A stretch of DNA of 64,000 bases from Streptomyces sp. NBC_01241 (GTDB lineage: Bacteria; Actinomycetota; Actinomycetes; Streptomycetales; Streptomycetaceae). This document shows positions 53,991 through 62,663 of this stretch, one piece after another. The stretch lies in the NCBI RefSeq assembly GCF_041435435.1, contig NZ_CP108494.1:1894501-1958500 (forward strand). Direction: 5' to 3'. The translations under genes and the position numbers were made by a program. Position 1 is the first letter of the stretch. Every line of letters begins with the position of its first letter. The notes under the pieces are model-generated. The model searched no databases, was not told where the DNA came from, and was given only the letters and a program-made list of their open reading frames with translations.

Positions 53991-54656
53991 ACTCCGGATC
54001 CTCCTCCTGCTCCGACGAGGGGACAGTCCGCCAAGTGTGACCACAACCGGAGACAGGCCCTGGTTCACCGGCGCCACGCTTCCCACGACCGTGCCGGCCG
54101 GCAGCGGTGCCGACCCCGCGCGCCCGGCCGCCCCGCCGCGCCGCCCCGCCGCGCCGTCCCGCGCGGCGGACCTCACGAGGGCGGCGTGGTCCGCTGTCCG
54201 TCTGCGGGCGGGATCTCGCAGTGGAACATGCAAGTGCCGCTGGAGATCAGAGGTGTTGCCGAACCCGCCGCCTTCGACACTGGTGCAGTGTCTGCACAGT
54301 GCGCCGCGGGCACGCTTCATGCCGGCAGCACACCGGATTGCGGGCACGGCGCTGCGTACGGAGTCGGTGCATTCAGGTGTGGCCCAAGTCCGGCTCGATG
54401 CCCCTCACTTCGTGCGCCGACTTGCCGACGCCTTGCGTTGATCAAGATCCAACCGGCGGCGATGCTCACGGTCGCGCGTGTCTGATGACCCCTCGGTGTG
54501 CTCTGTGATCCGGCCGACGAAAGGTGCCGGCCGACATGCCGACGGCTATGGGCGTGACGCCGGTGCAGCGAATGCCAGTCGTCTCCCGTTCCACAAGCGT
54601 TCAATGGGACGCCCCTGTCGGCATGGTGCGCCGTCCCTAAGGTCACTGGAGGTTTC
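53991..54656. other. Intergenic region before the ABC operon
   Basis: No gene is firmly supported. An 86-codon frame from ATG 54228 (begins MQVPLEIRGVAEPAAFDTG) is Cys-, Gly- and Ser/Thr-rich and could be a chance ORF or a small precursor peptide; it lacks a ribosome site. The far end must hold the promoter of the ABC operon. Confidence 0.4.
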
Positions 54657-54670
54657 GAAAGGAGGGGTTC

Positions 54671-55612
54671 ATGGACACACGCATCGCCATCCGGGCTCGC
54701 GGGATCACGAAACGCTTCGGCGACGTCGTCGCACTCGACGGCATCGATCTGGACGTGGCGCAGGGTCAGATCCACGCCTTGGTCGGACCGAACGGCGCCG
54801 GCAAGACGACCTTGCTCGGACTCCTGTTGGGCCTGGCCGTCGCCGACCGCGGTCGCCTCGAGATCCTGGGTACGCCGGTCGGGCGGTCGCTTGCCGCTCC
54901 CTACGGTGTCGCCGGCTTCGTGGACGGTCCTGGTCTCTACCCTTCGCTCACTGCCAAGCAGAACCTCGCCGCGCTGGCCGCTCTCCGCGGCGACGCGCGG
55001 ACAACGGGGGTCGACGACGCGCTCGACCAGGTCGGGCTCACCGATGTCGCCGACGACCGGGCCCGCGGTTTCTCCCTGGGCATGCGTCAGCGGCTCGGGC
55101 TGGCCGCCGCCCTGCTCACCAAGCCTCGGCTGCTGGTGCTCGACGAGCCTTCCAACGGCCTCGACCCGGCCGGCAAGAAGCACGTTTACGGTGTCCTCAG
55201 CCGGCTTGCGGCTGAGGGAACCAGTGTCGTGCTCTCGAGCCACCGCATGGACGACCTCGAGGCACTGTGCTCCGAGGTCACCCTCGTCGCCACCGGACGG
55301 GTCGTCTTCTCCGGCCCGCTGAGCAAGCTGGCCGCCGAGAACCGCGAACTCGACTACCGGCTGCTCACCTCCGACCCGGAGGCCGCCCGCCGGCTGGCTG
55401 TCGACACGGCCGGGATCCAGGTCGTCGACGACGCCGGCGTATGGCACGACGCCCAGATGCTCGTCGTCCGCGCGCAGGTGCCCGCCCTCGACGAACTGGT
55501 GGCGGGGCTGGTGCACGCGGGCATCGCGGTGCGCGAGCTCGCCCCCGTGGTGTCGCCGCTCGAGGCCGCGTTCCTTGCCCTCACCGAGCAGCAGCAGGAG
55601 GCCGGCCGATGA
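54671..55612 (+). CDS. ABC transporter ATP-binding protein
   Basis: ATPase subunit of 313 residues, of the ABC-2/drug-export type. Walker A is GPNGAGKTT (39-47), the signature is FSLGMRQRLGLA near 138, Walker B is LLVLDEPSNGLD near 157, and the switch His lies in VVLSSHRMDDLE. A C-terminal regulatory extension follows. A strong AAAGGAGG site precedes ATG 54671. Its TGA overlaps the permease ATG. Together with the next two genes it forms an operon that may export a compound or lipid and process phosphate esters. Confidence 0.93.
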   Translation: MDTRIAIRARGITKRFGDVVALDGIDLDVAQGQIHALVGPNGAGKTTLLGLLLGLAVADRGRLEILGTPVGRSLAAPYGVAGFVDGPGLYPSLTAKQNLAALAALRGDARTTGVDDALDQVGLTDVADDRARGFSLGMRQRLGLAAALLTKPRLLVLDEPSNGLDPAGKKHVYGVLSRLAAEGTSVVLSSHRMDDLEALCSEVTLVATGRVVFSGPLSKLAAENRELDYRLLTSDPEAARRLAVDTAGIQVVDDAGVWHDAQMLVVRAQVPALDELVAGLVHAGIAVRELAPVVSPLEAAFLALTEQQQEAGR

Positions 55613-56973
55613 CCGCGACCCTTACTGACGACAACGTTGCTGTTACCGGGGTCCACCCCGCTTCGGTGGCCCGCAGCTACCGCTTCGAGCTGGTCAAACT
55701 GATCTCGCAATGGCGTATCCGTCTGCTGGTTCTCGCCTGCTGGATCGCGCCCGCGCTCTTCGTCGCCGCAGTGAGCCGGCAGAGCTCGCTCCCCTCCGAC
55801 ACCCTCTTCGGTCGCTGGATGCACGCCACCGGGTGGGCCGGATCGCTGGTGGTGCTCGGCTTCGCGGGCACCTGGGCGCTCCCGCTGCTGACCTCGCTGG
55901 TCGCCGGCGACGTGTTCGCCTCCGAGGACCGGCTCGGCACCTGGCGCCACCTGCTGGTGGCGGTCCGGTCGCCACGGCGGATCTTCGTGGCGAAGGCACT
56001 GGCCAGCCTCACCGTCATCCTGCTGCTCGTGGCGGGGATGGCGTGTTCCAGCGCTGTCGGTGGGGTCCTGGCGGTCGGCAACCATCCGCTGGTCGGCCTC
56101 GACGGTCACCTGCTGGCACCGGGGGACGCCGCCGGGAAGGTGCTGCTCGCCTGGGCCTGCGCGCTCGCTCCGACGCTGGCTCTCGCTGGGATCGGACTGC
56201 TCGGGTCGGTCGCGTTGGGGCGGTCTCCGACGGGGCTGCTGCTGCCGGCGCTTGTCACGATCGTGATGCAGATTGCCCAGATGATGCCGCTTCCGGTCGG
56301 TGTACGCCTTGCCCTGCCCGGATACGCGTTCATCTCCTGGAATGGTCTGTTCACCGGCCCGGCGCAGCTCGGCCCGCTGCTGATCGGCGTCGTGGTCGGC
56401 CTGGTGTGGGCCGTGACCGCGACAGCCCTTGCCTACCTGCTGTTCCTGCGGCGTGACTTCACCAACCTGACCTACGACGGTTCGGGGCGCCGCGCGGTCA
56501 CTGTCGGAGTCCTGCCGCTCGTCGGCCTGCTCGCCGTGACGGTCGCGGTTGTCACCGGGGCGATCGGGGCCACGGGTTCCGGGATCGAGCGAGACAAGGT
56601 GCAGCGCTCGGTCGCGACGGCGTTTGCGCACCTCTACCGCATTCAGACCAAAGAGCTCAACCGTCCCGACGTCACCGAGGCGCAGGTAAGGGCCACGGCG
56701 GCGTGCGACAAGGGCAGCGACAGGGTCGCTGCCGAGGGTGCGGGTAACGACTGGCGTTGCGTCGTGACCTGGCATCTCCCTGGCGTCGAGGCCGCAGGGA
56801 CGGCCATCTACCAGCTCGACGTCACCCCTGACGGGCGGTTCGTCGCCGACGGCGACGGGCCGAAGGAAGTGAACGGCTACTTCCTGGTGCGCACCCCGAC
56901 CGGGGACGCACCGAATCCCCTCTGGCAGTTCGACGGCAACGTCGAACTGCTCCCGCCCCCTTCGAAGGGATAA
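55609..56973 (+). CDS. ABC transporter permease
   Basis: Membrane subunit of 454 residues, with about seven predicted helices (starting ELVKLISQWRIRLLVLACWI, then near 75-100, 127-150, 172-197, 205-225, 250-275 and 295-320) and an unusual C-terminal soluble domain of about 125 residues after the last helix (AFAHLYRIQTKELNRPDVTE... with two Cys in ATAACDKGS and DWRCVVTW). That domain is predicted to be outside the membrane. The ATG overlaps the ATPase stop. The phosphoesterase gene begins 4 bases after its stop. Confidence 0.85.
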   Translation: MTATLTDDNVAVTGVHPASVARSYRFELVKLISQWRIRLLVLACWIAPALFVAAVSRQSSLPSDTLFGRWMHATGWAGSLVVLGFAGTWALPLLTSLVAGDVFASEDRLGTWRHLLVAVRSPRRIFVAKALASLTVILLLVAGMACSSAVGGVLAVGNHPLVGLDGHLLAPGDAAGKVLLAWACALAPTLALAGIGLLGSVALGRSPTGLLLPALVTIVMQIAQMMPLPVGVRLALPGYAFISWNGLFTGPAQLGPLLIGVVVGLVWAVTATALAYLLFLRRDFTNLTYDGSGRRAVTVGVLPLVGLLAVTVAVVTGAIGATGSGIERDKVQRSVATAFAHLYRIQTKELNRPDVTEAQVRATAACDKGSDRVAAEGAGNDWRCVVTWHLPGVEAAGTAIYQLDVTPDGRFVADGDGPKEVNGYFLVRTPTGDAPNPLWQFDGNVELLPPPSKG

Positions 56974-56977
56974 CTCC

Positions 56978-59719
56978 ATGCAGGTCATACGTCGTCGTGT
57001 GAGTGGCGAGAAGGGCTCCGGTCGGCGCTTCGGCAGCCGGCGAGCCCTCATCACGGCAACCGCCACCGCTGTCGTCGTCGCCACCGGCACCGGCGTCGGT
57101 TTCGCCCAGGCGGACCCGTTCGGCGCCAACCAGGTCGGCCAGACCTACGACAAGGGCGAGCTGGTCTCCAGCAACCAGTACATCGACCCGTACGGCGAGC
57201 GTCTGGTCATCAACAACGGCAAGATCATGTCGTCCACGGTGAGTCCGGACGGCGCCCACATCGCCGCCGCGGTCACCGACGGTGGCGCCGCGCTCGCGAT
57301 CGTGGACGTGAAGAACTGGAAGGTACAGCAGCTCGTCAGCAACGCTGCGTCGTCCATCCCGCGCATCAGCGGCAACGACGTGGGCCAGGAAGGCCCCACG
57401 TACTCGCCCGACGGCAAGCACTTGTGGCTGGGCCGGACCGACGGCTACACCCGGTTCGACGTGAACGCGGACGGCAGCGTCACCAACCCCGTCGACATCA
57501 AGATCCCGGCGGACGGCTCCAAGCACGCGCTGGCGTCCGCGGCGGTCTTCTCGGCCGACGGCTCCACCGTGTACTCGGCGGTCAACGGCCAGAACCGCGT
57601 GGTCGCGCTCGACGCGGCGACCGGTGCCATCGCGCAGAGCTGGAACGTGGGCAACGCCCCGCGTGGCATGGTCCAGGTCGGCGACAAGCTGTACGTCAGC
57701 AACGAGGGCGGCCGCCCGGCGAAGCCCGGCGACACCACCATCAACTCGTACGGCACCCAGGTGCCGGCCGACGCGAACACCGGTGCCACCACCTCCGGTA
57801 CGGTCAGCGTGATCGACCTGGCCACCCCGACCGCCGCCCCGAGCAGCGTCGACGTCGGTCTGCACCCGACGGCCGTGTACGCCAAGGGCGGCGCGGTGTT
57901 CGTCACCAACACCGCCACCAACAGCGTGTCGGTGATCAGCGCCAAGAACGACAAGGTCGTCCAGACCATCGCCACCCAGCCGTGGTCGCAGGCGTCGATC
58001 GGTTACGAGCCCAACGCCGTGACCCTCACCGACGACGGCCACCTGCTGGTGACCCTCGGCCGGGCCAACGCGATCGCCGTCTACAAGTACACCAGCCCGC
58101 AGGAGCCGGTCAGCTACGTCGGTCTGCTCCCGACGGACTACTTCCCCGCGGAGATCGCCAGCTCCGGCAACGAGATCCTGGTCTCCAACACCCGCGGCAT
58201 CGACGCGCGCCGTTCCACCGGGGCCGGCCACGGTACCCACGACACGACCTCGAGCGTGGTGCGGTTCACCCTGCCGAGCGACAAGGTCATCAAGAAGCAG
58301 ACCGCCAAGGTCTTCGCGCAGAACAACTGGACCAACAACGCGGCCAAGCGTGCCACGGGCAACAAGGCCGGCGCCGTGCCGGTCCCGGCGAAGCTCGGCG
58401 ACCCTTCGACGATCAAGCACGTCTTCTTGATCGTCAAGGAGAACCGGACCTACGACCAGGTCTACGGTGACATGCCGCAGGGCAACGGCGACCCGTCGCT
58501 GACGCAGTTCGGCGAGAACGTGACGCCGAACCAGCACGCGATGGCTCGGCAGTTCGGGCTGTACGACAACACGTACGACATCGGCACGAACTCCGCCGAG
58601 GGTCACAACTGGCTGATGCAGGCCGACAATCCGGAGTACACCGAGTCCTCGGCCGGTGAGTACAAACGCAGCTACGACACCGAGGACGACTCCCTCGGTC
58701 ACCAGGCGAGCGGCACCCTGTGGAGCGGTGCCCAGGCGGCGGGCCAGAGCGTGCGGAACTTCGGTGAGTTCCACCAGTTCCTGTCCAAGCCGTCGGACGC
58801 GTCCTGGCAGAACCTGTACTGCGACGCCAAGAACATGCAGGCGACCGGCCAGGGCTCGGCCTACAAGCTGGCCTCGTCCTCGCCGATCCCGTCGCTCAAC
58901 AACGTGTCGGTGCCCGCCTTCCCGAAGTTCGACACCAGCGTCCCGGACGTCTACCGCGCCCAGATCTGGAAGCAGGACTTCGAGCAGAACGGTCCCGCCA
59001 ACCTGAACATGTTCTGGCTCTCCAGCGACCACACCGGTGGTCCGGCGAACTCGGCCGCTCAGGTCGCGGACAACGACCTCGCGGTCGGCCAGATCGTTGA
59101 CGAGATCTCGCACAGCAAGTACTGGAAGGACTCGGCGATCTTCGTCGTCGAGGACGACTCCCAGGCCGGCAGCGACCACGTCGACGGCCACCGTGCCCCG
59201 GTCCAGATCATCAGCCCCTGGGCCCAGCACGGCACCGTCGACAGCCGCTACTACAGCCAGATCAACATGGTCCGGACCATTGAGCAGATCCTCGGGATCC
59301 AGCCGATGAACCAGAAGGACACCGCGGCCACCCCCATGACCGCGGCCTTCACCCGCACGCCCGACAACACGCCGTTCACCGCGCTGCCCAACCGGACCGC
59401 GCTGACCAACGGTCTGTCGACCGCGCCTTCCTGCGGCCTGGACGTCCCCGCGCCACAGAACCCCGCTGCGGCGCCCGCGCCGTCCGGGACGGTGCCGGCG
59501 AGCAAGAAGGCGGTCGCGACGAAGTGGGCGGACTGGAAGTCGCACCAGCGGCTGACCGGCTCGAACGCCGTGCCCGACTACGCGAACCCCGCGCAGATGA
59601 ACCACCTCACCTGGTACGAGTCGCACGACTGGAAGAAGCCGTACCCGGGCGAGAGCGAGATCTACGTGCCGGCTGACGTGCCGGGCGCCTACATCCCGTC
59701 GGCGGAGAACGACGGCTGA
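56978..59719 (+). CDS. Secreted YVTN beta-propeller/phosphoesterase fusion
   Basis: A 913-residue exported protein. The signal is an Arg-rich head plus ALITATATAVVVATGTGVGF. Residues about 60-440 form a seven-blade-like YVTN propeller (SSTVSPDGAHIAAAVTDGGA, TYSPDGKHLWLG, GTVSVIDLATPT, NAVTLTDDGHLLVTLGRANA). Residues about 480-790 form a phosphoesterase domain (HVFLIVKENRTYDQVYGDMP, then GTNSAEGHNWLMQ and FVVEDDSQAGSDHVDGHRAP, carrying the metal-site Asp/His). The C-terminal 130 residues are Pro/Ala-rich and then Trp-rich. Such proteins are predicted phosphatases or phospholipase-C-like. It closes the ABC operon. Confidence 0.9.
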   Translation: MQVIRRRVSGEKGSGRRFGSRRALITATATAVVVATGTGVGFAQADPFGANQVGQTYDKGELVSSNQYIDPYGERLVINNGKIMSSTVSPDGAHIAAAVTDGGAALAIVDVKNWKVQQLVSNAASSIPRISGNDVGQEGPTYSPDGKHLWLGRTDGYTRFDVNADGSVTNPVDIKIPADGSKHALASAAVFSADGSTVYSAVNGQNRVVALDAATGAIAQSWNVGNAPRGMVQVGDKLYVSNEGGRPAKPGDTTINSYGTQVPADANTGATTSGTVSVIDLATPTAAPSSVDVGLHPTAVYAKGGAVFVTNTATNSVSVISAKNDKVVQTIATQPWSQASIGYEPNAVTLTDDGHLLVTLGRANAIAVYKYTSPQEPVSYVGLLPTDYFPAEIASSGNEILVSNTRGIDARRSTGAGHGTHDTTSSVVRFTLPSDKVIKKQTAKVFAQNNWTNNAAKRATGNKAGAVPVPAKLGDPSTIKHVFLIVKENRTYDQVYGDMPQGNGDPSLTQFGENVTPNQHAMARQFGLYDNTYDIGTNSAEGHNWLMQADNPEYTESSAGEYKRSYDTEDDSLGHQASGTLWSGAQAAGQSVRNFGEFHQFLSKPSDASWQNLYCDAKNMQATGQGSAYKLASSSPIPSLNNVSVPAFPKFDTSVPDVYRAQIWKQDFEQNGPANLNMFWLSSDHTGGPANSAAQVADNDLAVGQIVDEISHSKYWKDSAIFVVEDDSQAGSDHVDGHRAPVQIISPWAQHGTVDSRYYSQINMVRTIEQILGIQPMNQKDTAATPMTAAFTRTPDNTPFTALPNRTALTNGLSTAPSCGLDVPAPQNPAAAPAPSGTVPASKKAVATKWADWKSHQRLTGSNAVPDYANPAQMNHLTWYESHDWKKPYPGESEIYVPADVPGAYIPSAENDG

Positions 59720-59741
59720 CACAGGCTGATCGCGTAAAGGA

Positions 59742-59773
59742 GCCCCTGGCCGGCGTCACCGCCGGCCGGGGGC
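59742..59773 (+). terminator. Terminator of the ABC-phosphoesterase operon
   Basis: GCCCCTGGCCGGCG (59742-59755) pairs with CGCCGGCCGGGGGC (59760-59773), one G-U pair, around TCAC. A second hairpin (GAGGGCCGCG with GCCGCGGCCCTC) follows near 59824-59852. Confidence 0.8.
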
Positions 59774-59859
59774 CGCGACGATCCAGTCGACCTCTCGCCG
59801 GAGACCGGGCTGCGGAGCGGTCCGAGGGCCGCGACCTCAAGGCCGCGGCCCTCGCTTCC

Positions 59860-59906
59860 GTGCCGACAAGGCGTACGCCTCGCGCAAGAACCGCGCGTAC
59901 CTGCGC
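59860..59906 (+). pseudogene. 47-bp fragment of an IS5-type transposase gene
   Basis: The bases encode [15 protein letters not shown], the segment around the second catalytic Asp of the IS5 transposase at 42755-43629 ([19 protein letters not shown]). Nothing else of the element remains on either side. Confidence 0.7.
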
Positions 59907-59908
59907 GG

Positions 59909-60256
59909 TCAGCGGTGGCCCAGCACGTTGACCACGCGGCCGTTGGGGTCGCGGACGAAGAAGCGCCGCACGCCCCACTCCTCGTCCTGCAGGGGGTGGA
60001 CGATCTCCGCACCGATGTCCCGCATGACCGCATGGGCCGCGTCCACGTCGTCCACTTCGATACTCATATCGGGAGTGACCGGGGCAGTCTTGTCGCTGGT
60101 CATGATGCTGACTTGCGCCGCCGGAGCGGATGGGGAGGCGAGCGTCATGATCCAGCCGTGGTTCATGACCTCCTCGAAGCCCAGCAGGCCATAGAATTCC
60201 CGGCTCTCCTGCGCAGCCTCTGACTGGATGTTGGGCACGACACGGCGAACGGCCAT
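59909..60256 (-). CDS. VOC-family (glyoxalase/bleomycin-resistance) protein
   Basis: A 115-residue single VOC domain from ATG 60256. It starts VRRVVPNIQSEAAQESREFY and shows the paired beta-alpha-beta modules, with DMSIEVDDVDAAHAVMRDIG and EEWGVRRFFVRDPNGRVVNV as typical VOC strands. The substrate or metal is unknown. The 3' end abuts the small IS5 fragment, which may mark an excision or recombination site. It stands alone on the minus strand. Confidence 0.85.
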   Translation of the reverse strand: MAVRRVVPNIQSEAAQESREFYGLLGFEEVMNHGWIMTLASPSAPAAQVSIMTSDKTAPVTPDMSIEVDDVDAAHAVMRDIGAEIVHPLQDEEWGVRRFFVRDPNGRVVNVLGHR

Positions 60257-60332
60257 CGACGACTCCAGGTGGGAACAAACGTGTGTCCGAGACCCTCTAC
60301 AAGTACTACGGCGCAGCCACCGACGCGCACAC

Positions 60333-60797
60333 TTACGCAACAGGCAGGCTGCCCGGTCGCGTCGCGGAGACCTCGGCCCAGACCGTTTTTCCGGACGGTG
60401 GGCACGGATGTACGCCCCATTCCGCGGCTAGGGCATCGACGATGACCAGCCCCCGGCCGCCTTCAACCGCTTCCCGGGGCACGGCAGGGAGGCGCTCGCC
60501 GCGCGGGTCCGTGACCTCGATCCGCAACCGTGCGGTCGGGAGGAGGACAAGCCCGAGCCGGAAGCCCCGCCCGTCCAACCGCCCGTGCGTGACCGCGTTC
60601 GCCGCCAGTTCGGCGACGACGAGCGCGGCCGCGTCGGTCCGCTCGCCGTCACGCGGCCACCCCCACGCCACCAGTTGCTCCACGGCGAGCAGGCGAGCCA
60701 GGCGGGCTCCTCGGCGGGTGGCACTGAACAGCTGTGTGAACTGCGGGGCGGCAGTCGCCGGTTGCGGAATTTCGATCTCTACGGATTCACTCGTCAC
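60333..60797 (-). CDS. Anti-sigma-factor-type ATPase (HATPase_c, RsbW-like)
   Basis: A 154-residue single-domain ATP-binding protein. GTG at 60797 (TSESVEIEIPQPATAAP) is preferred over the more upstream start at 60860. The N-box is VVAELAANAVTHGR, the G1 box is VTDPRGERLPAV and the G2-type segment is EGGRGLVIVDALAAEWGV. Streptomyces has many such small kinases, often next to XRE/DUF397 gene pairs. The divergent XRE gene starts 130 bases away, which gives a known regulatory cassette. Its partner sigma or anti-sigma factor is not in the window. Confidence 0.85.
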   Translation of the reverse strand: MTSESVEIEIPQPATAAPQFTQLFSATRRGARLARLLAVEQLVAWGWPRDGERTDAAALVVAELAANAVTHGRLDGRGFRLGLVLLPTARLRIEVTDPRGERLPAVPREAVEGGRGLVIVDALAAEWGVHPCPPSGKTVWAEVSATRPGSLPVA

Positions 60798-60926
60798 GCC
60801 ACTCAGAGTTGCCAAGCGACCGTACGCTGACCAGCAACGACAGCGGTACGTAGCGTGCACGTACCGGTACGCACGGCAACCGGTACCGGTTGTCCGCCGT
60901 GCCGTGACGGCGCACGCGGTCGGCCC

Positions 60927-61805
60927 ATGGAACGAAAGCGGGCAGCGATGGAGCTGGACGGTGCGATCGGTGGCGACGACGACTCGGAGGAGGCCGCGGA
61001 CCTGTTCCGGGTGATCGGCCGACAGGTCCGGCTCCTACGGGAGCGCGCCTGCCTCACCCAGCGGGAGTTGGGTGAACAGCTCGGCTACAGCGAGGACCTG
61101 ATCCGGTCGCTGGAACGGGGACGCAGGACACCGCAGCCGGAGTTCCTGGACGCGGCGGACGACCTGCTGGAGGCAGGCGGGCTGCTGCGGACGGCGAAGG
61201 AGGACATCTCGCGGGCGAAGGCACGGGCGCGGGTGAAGCATCCGGCGTGGTTCAAGGACTACGCCGATTTGGAACGCAAGGCCGTGGAGCTCAACTTCTT
61301 CAGCACGCTGACCATTCCAGGACTCCTGCAAACAGAGGCGTACGCGAGGACAACCTTCATGTCGCGTCAGCCGCCGATCGATGAAGCCACGATCGAGCAG
61401 CGTGCCACGGCCCGGCTCGCAAGACAGGAAATCCTCACCACGTGGCCATCTCCCATGGTGAGCGCGGTCATTGACGAGTCCGTGCTACGCAGGGCGGTGG
61501 GCGGGCACGAAGTGCGCCAAGGCCAGCTGAAACACTTGCAGCACCTCTCGCGATTGCGCAGCACAACAATCCAGGTGCTCCCGATGGCCTGCGAAGACCA
61601 CACGGCGTTGGAGGGGCCGTTCATCCTTCTCACGCCCAAGGGCCGACAGCAGCTCGGCTACGTCGAGGTCCAGAGCGTGAACCGACTGATCACCGACGCC
61701 GAAGAGGTACGTATCCTGGCCGCACGATACGGAAGCATTCGCGGCCAGGCTCTCAGTCCCCACAAGTCCCTGGCGCTGATTGAAGAGTTACTGGGAGAGC
61801 GATGA
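60927..61805 (+). CDS. XRE-family regulator with DUF5753 domain
   Basis: A 292-residue protein from ATG 60927; ATG 60948 is also possible. Residues about 30-85 form the helix-turn-helix (LLRERACLTQRELGEQLGYS, EDLIRSLERGRRTPQPEFLD). The DUF5753 domain covers about 110-285 (ELNFFSTLTIPGLLQTEAYA, LHLSRLRSTTIQVLPM-type and AEEVRILAARYGSIRGQALS). Proteins of this WhiJ/AbaA-like group control development and antibiotic production in streptomycetes together with DUF397 partners. The stop overlaps the DUF397 ATG. Confidence 0.9.
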   Translation: MERKRAAMELDGAIGGDDDSEEAADLFRVIGRQVRLLRERACLTQRELGEQLGYSEDLIRSLERGRRTPQPEFLDAADDLLEAGGLLRTAKEDISRAKARARVKHPAWFKDYADLERKAVELNFFSTLTIPGLLQTEAYARTTFMSRQPPIDEATIEQRATARLARQEILTTWPSPMVSAVIDESVLRRAVGGHEVRQGQLKHLQHLSRLRSTTIQVLPMACEDHTALEGPFILLTPKGRQQLGYVEVQSVNRLITDAEEVRILAARYGSIRGQALSPHKSLALIEELLGER

Positions 61806-62002
61806 ACATCGAACGCACCCCGATCAACGGGCTCAACTGGTTCAAGAGCACCTACAGCGCCGGCGACGGCGGCGAGTGCATCGAGGTCGCCGCCGCCGAC
61901 CAGGCGGTCCTCGTCCGTGACTCGAAGGACACGTCCCTCCCCCACCTGACGCTCACCCACGCCGGCTGGACGCACTTCGTGCGGTACGCGGCCGGCGCCT
62001 GA
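61802..62002 (+). CDS. DUF397 protein
   Basis: A 66-residue protein matching the DUF397 pattern: NWFKSTYSAGDGGECIEVA, VLVRDSKDTSLPHL and a C-terminal W-x-x-F segment (GWTHFVRYAAG). The ATG overlaps the XRE stop, so the two are co-translated. In the WhiJ/BldB-like cassettes, DUF397 partners bind or modulate the XRE protein. The pair plus the divergent ATPase make a complete cassette. Confidence 0.93.
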   Translation: MNIERTPINGLNWFKSTYSAGDGGECIEVAAADQAVLVRDSKDTSLPHLTLTHAGWTHFVRYAAGA

Positions 62003-62051
62003 ACGACGGACCGCCTGTTCGTTCGAGGACGCCACAGATGCGCGAGTCTGC

Positions 62052-62663
62052 TCAGCTCCCGTCGCGCAGATCCCCAAGTCCCGTCGTACGGAACGCGATC
62101 CGGTCGAACGTCGCCTCGCAGCCCTCGCCCGTGGGCGACTGGACCAGGAAGCCGACCGATGCCGCGGCCGCCTCCTGCGGATCGCCGAGGGCGAAGACGC
62201 GGACGAAGGTCCACTTCTCGCCGTCGGCGGAGGCGTGGAAGGCGAACGCGTTGCCGGTGCGGCTGAGGCGGAGCCAGTAGCTGTCACCGTCGACGACGAA
62301 GGAGTTGGTGTCGTCGGAGTGGCCGCGGGTGACGACCGTGCAGATGGTGGGGTGGTCGGGGGAGAGTTCCAGGCAGAGCTTGGCCCACGCGCGTTCTCCG
62401 ACGTGGAGGTAGAGCACGCCCGCGTCGAAGGCCGCGGCGAAGCCGACGCGCACCCGGGCGAGGAGTTGGAAGTCGCCCGGGGGCGCGGTGCCGAGGAGGC
62501 GGGGGGCATCGCTCGCGGGGTCGAGGGCGTCGCCGTCCGGTGGTACGAAGCGGTCCTGGCGGGCGCCCGCGCGGGCTGTCAGTGCGCCGATCTCGTACGT
62601 CCAGTCGGCCTCGGGGCCGAAGGGGCGCAGCTCAAAGGGGAGTTCGGGAAGGTGTGGGGTCAT
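62052..62663 (-). CDS. DUF1349 protein
   Basis: A 203-residue protein of the DUF1349/concanavalin-like regulation family. It starts TPHLPELPFELRPFG and shows DFQLLARVRVGFAAAFDAGV, HVGERAWAKLCLELSPDHPT, VVTRGHSDDTNSFVVDGDSY and the EKWTFVRVFALGD strand. The ATG overlaps the stop of the dehydrogenase gene, so the two are co-translated. The function is unknown; relatives sit next to sugar-catabolism genes. Confidence 0.88.
   Translation of the reverse strand: MTPHLPELPFELRPFGPEADWTYEIGALTARAGARQDRFVPPDGDALDPASDAPRLLGTAPPGDFQLLARVRVGFAAAFDAGVLYLHVGERAWAKLCLELSPDHPTICTVVTRGHSDDTNSFVVDGDSYWLRLSRTGNAFAFHASADGEKWTFVRVFALGDPQEAAAASVGFLVQSPTGEGCEATFDRIAFRTTGLGDLRDGS

Noticed and set aside
56822..59722. 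966-codon minus-strand frame opposite the phosphoesterase gene
   Set aside because: It is a Val/Arg/Asp-rich shadow; the plus strand has signal peptide, propeller and phosphoesterase motifs.
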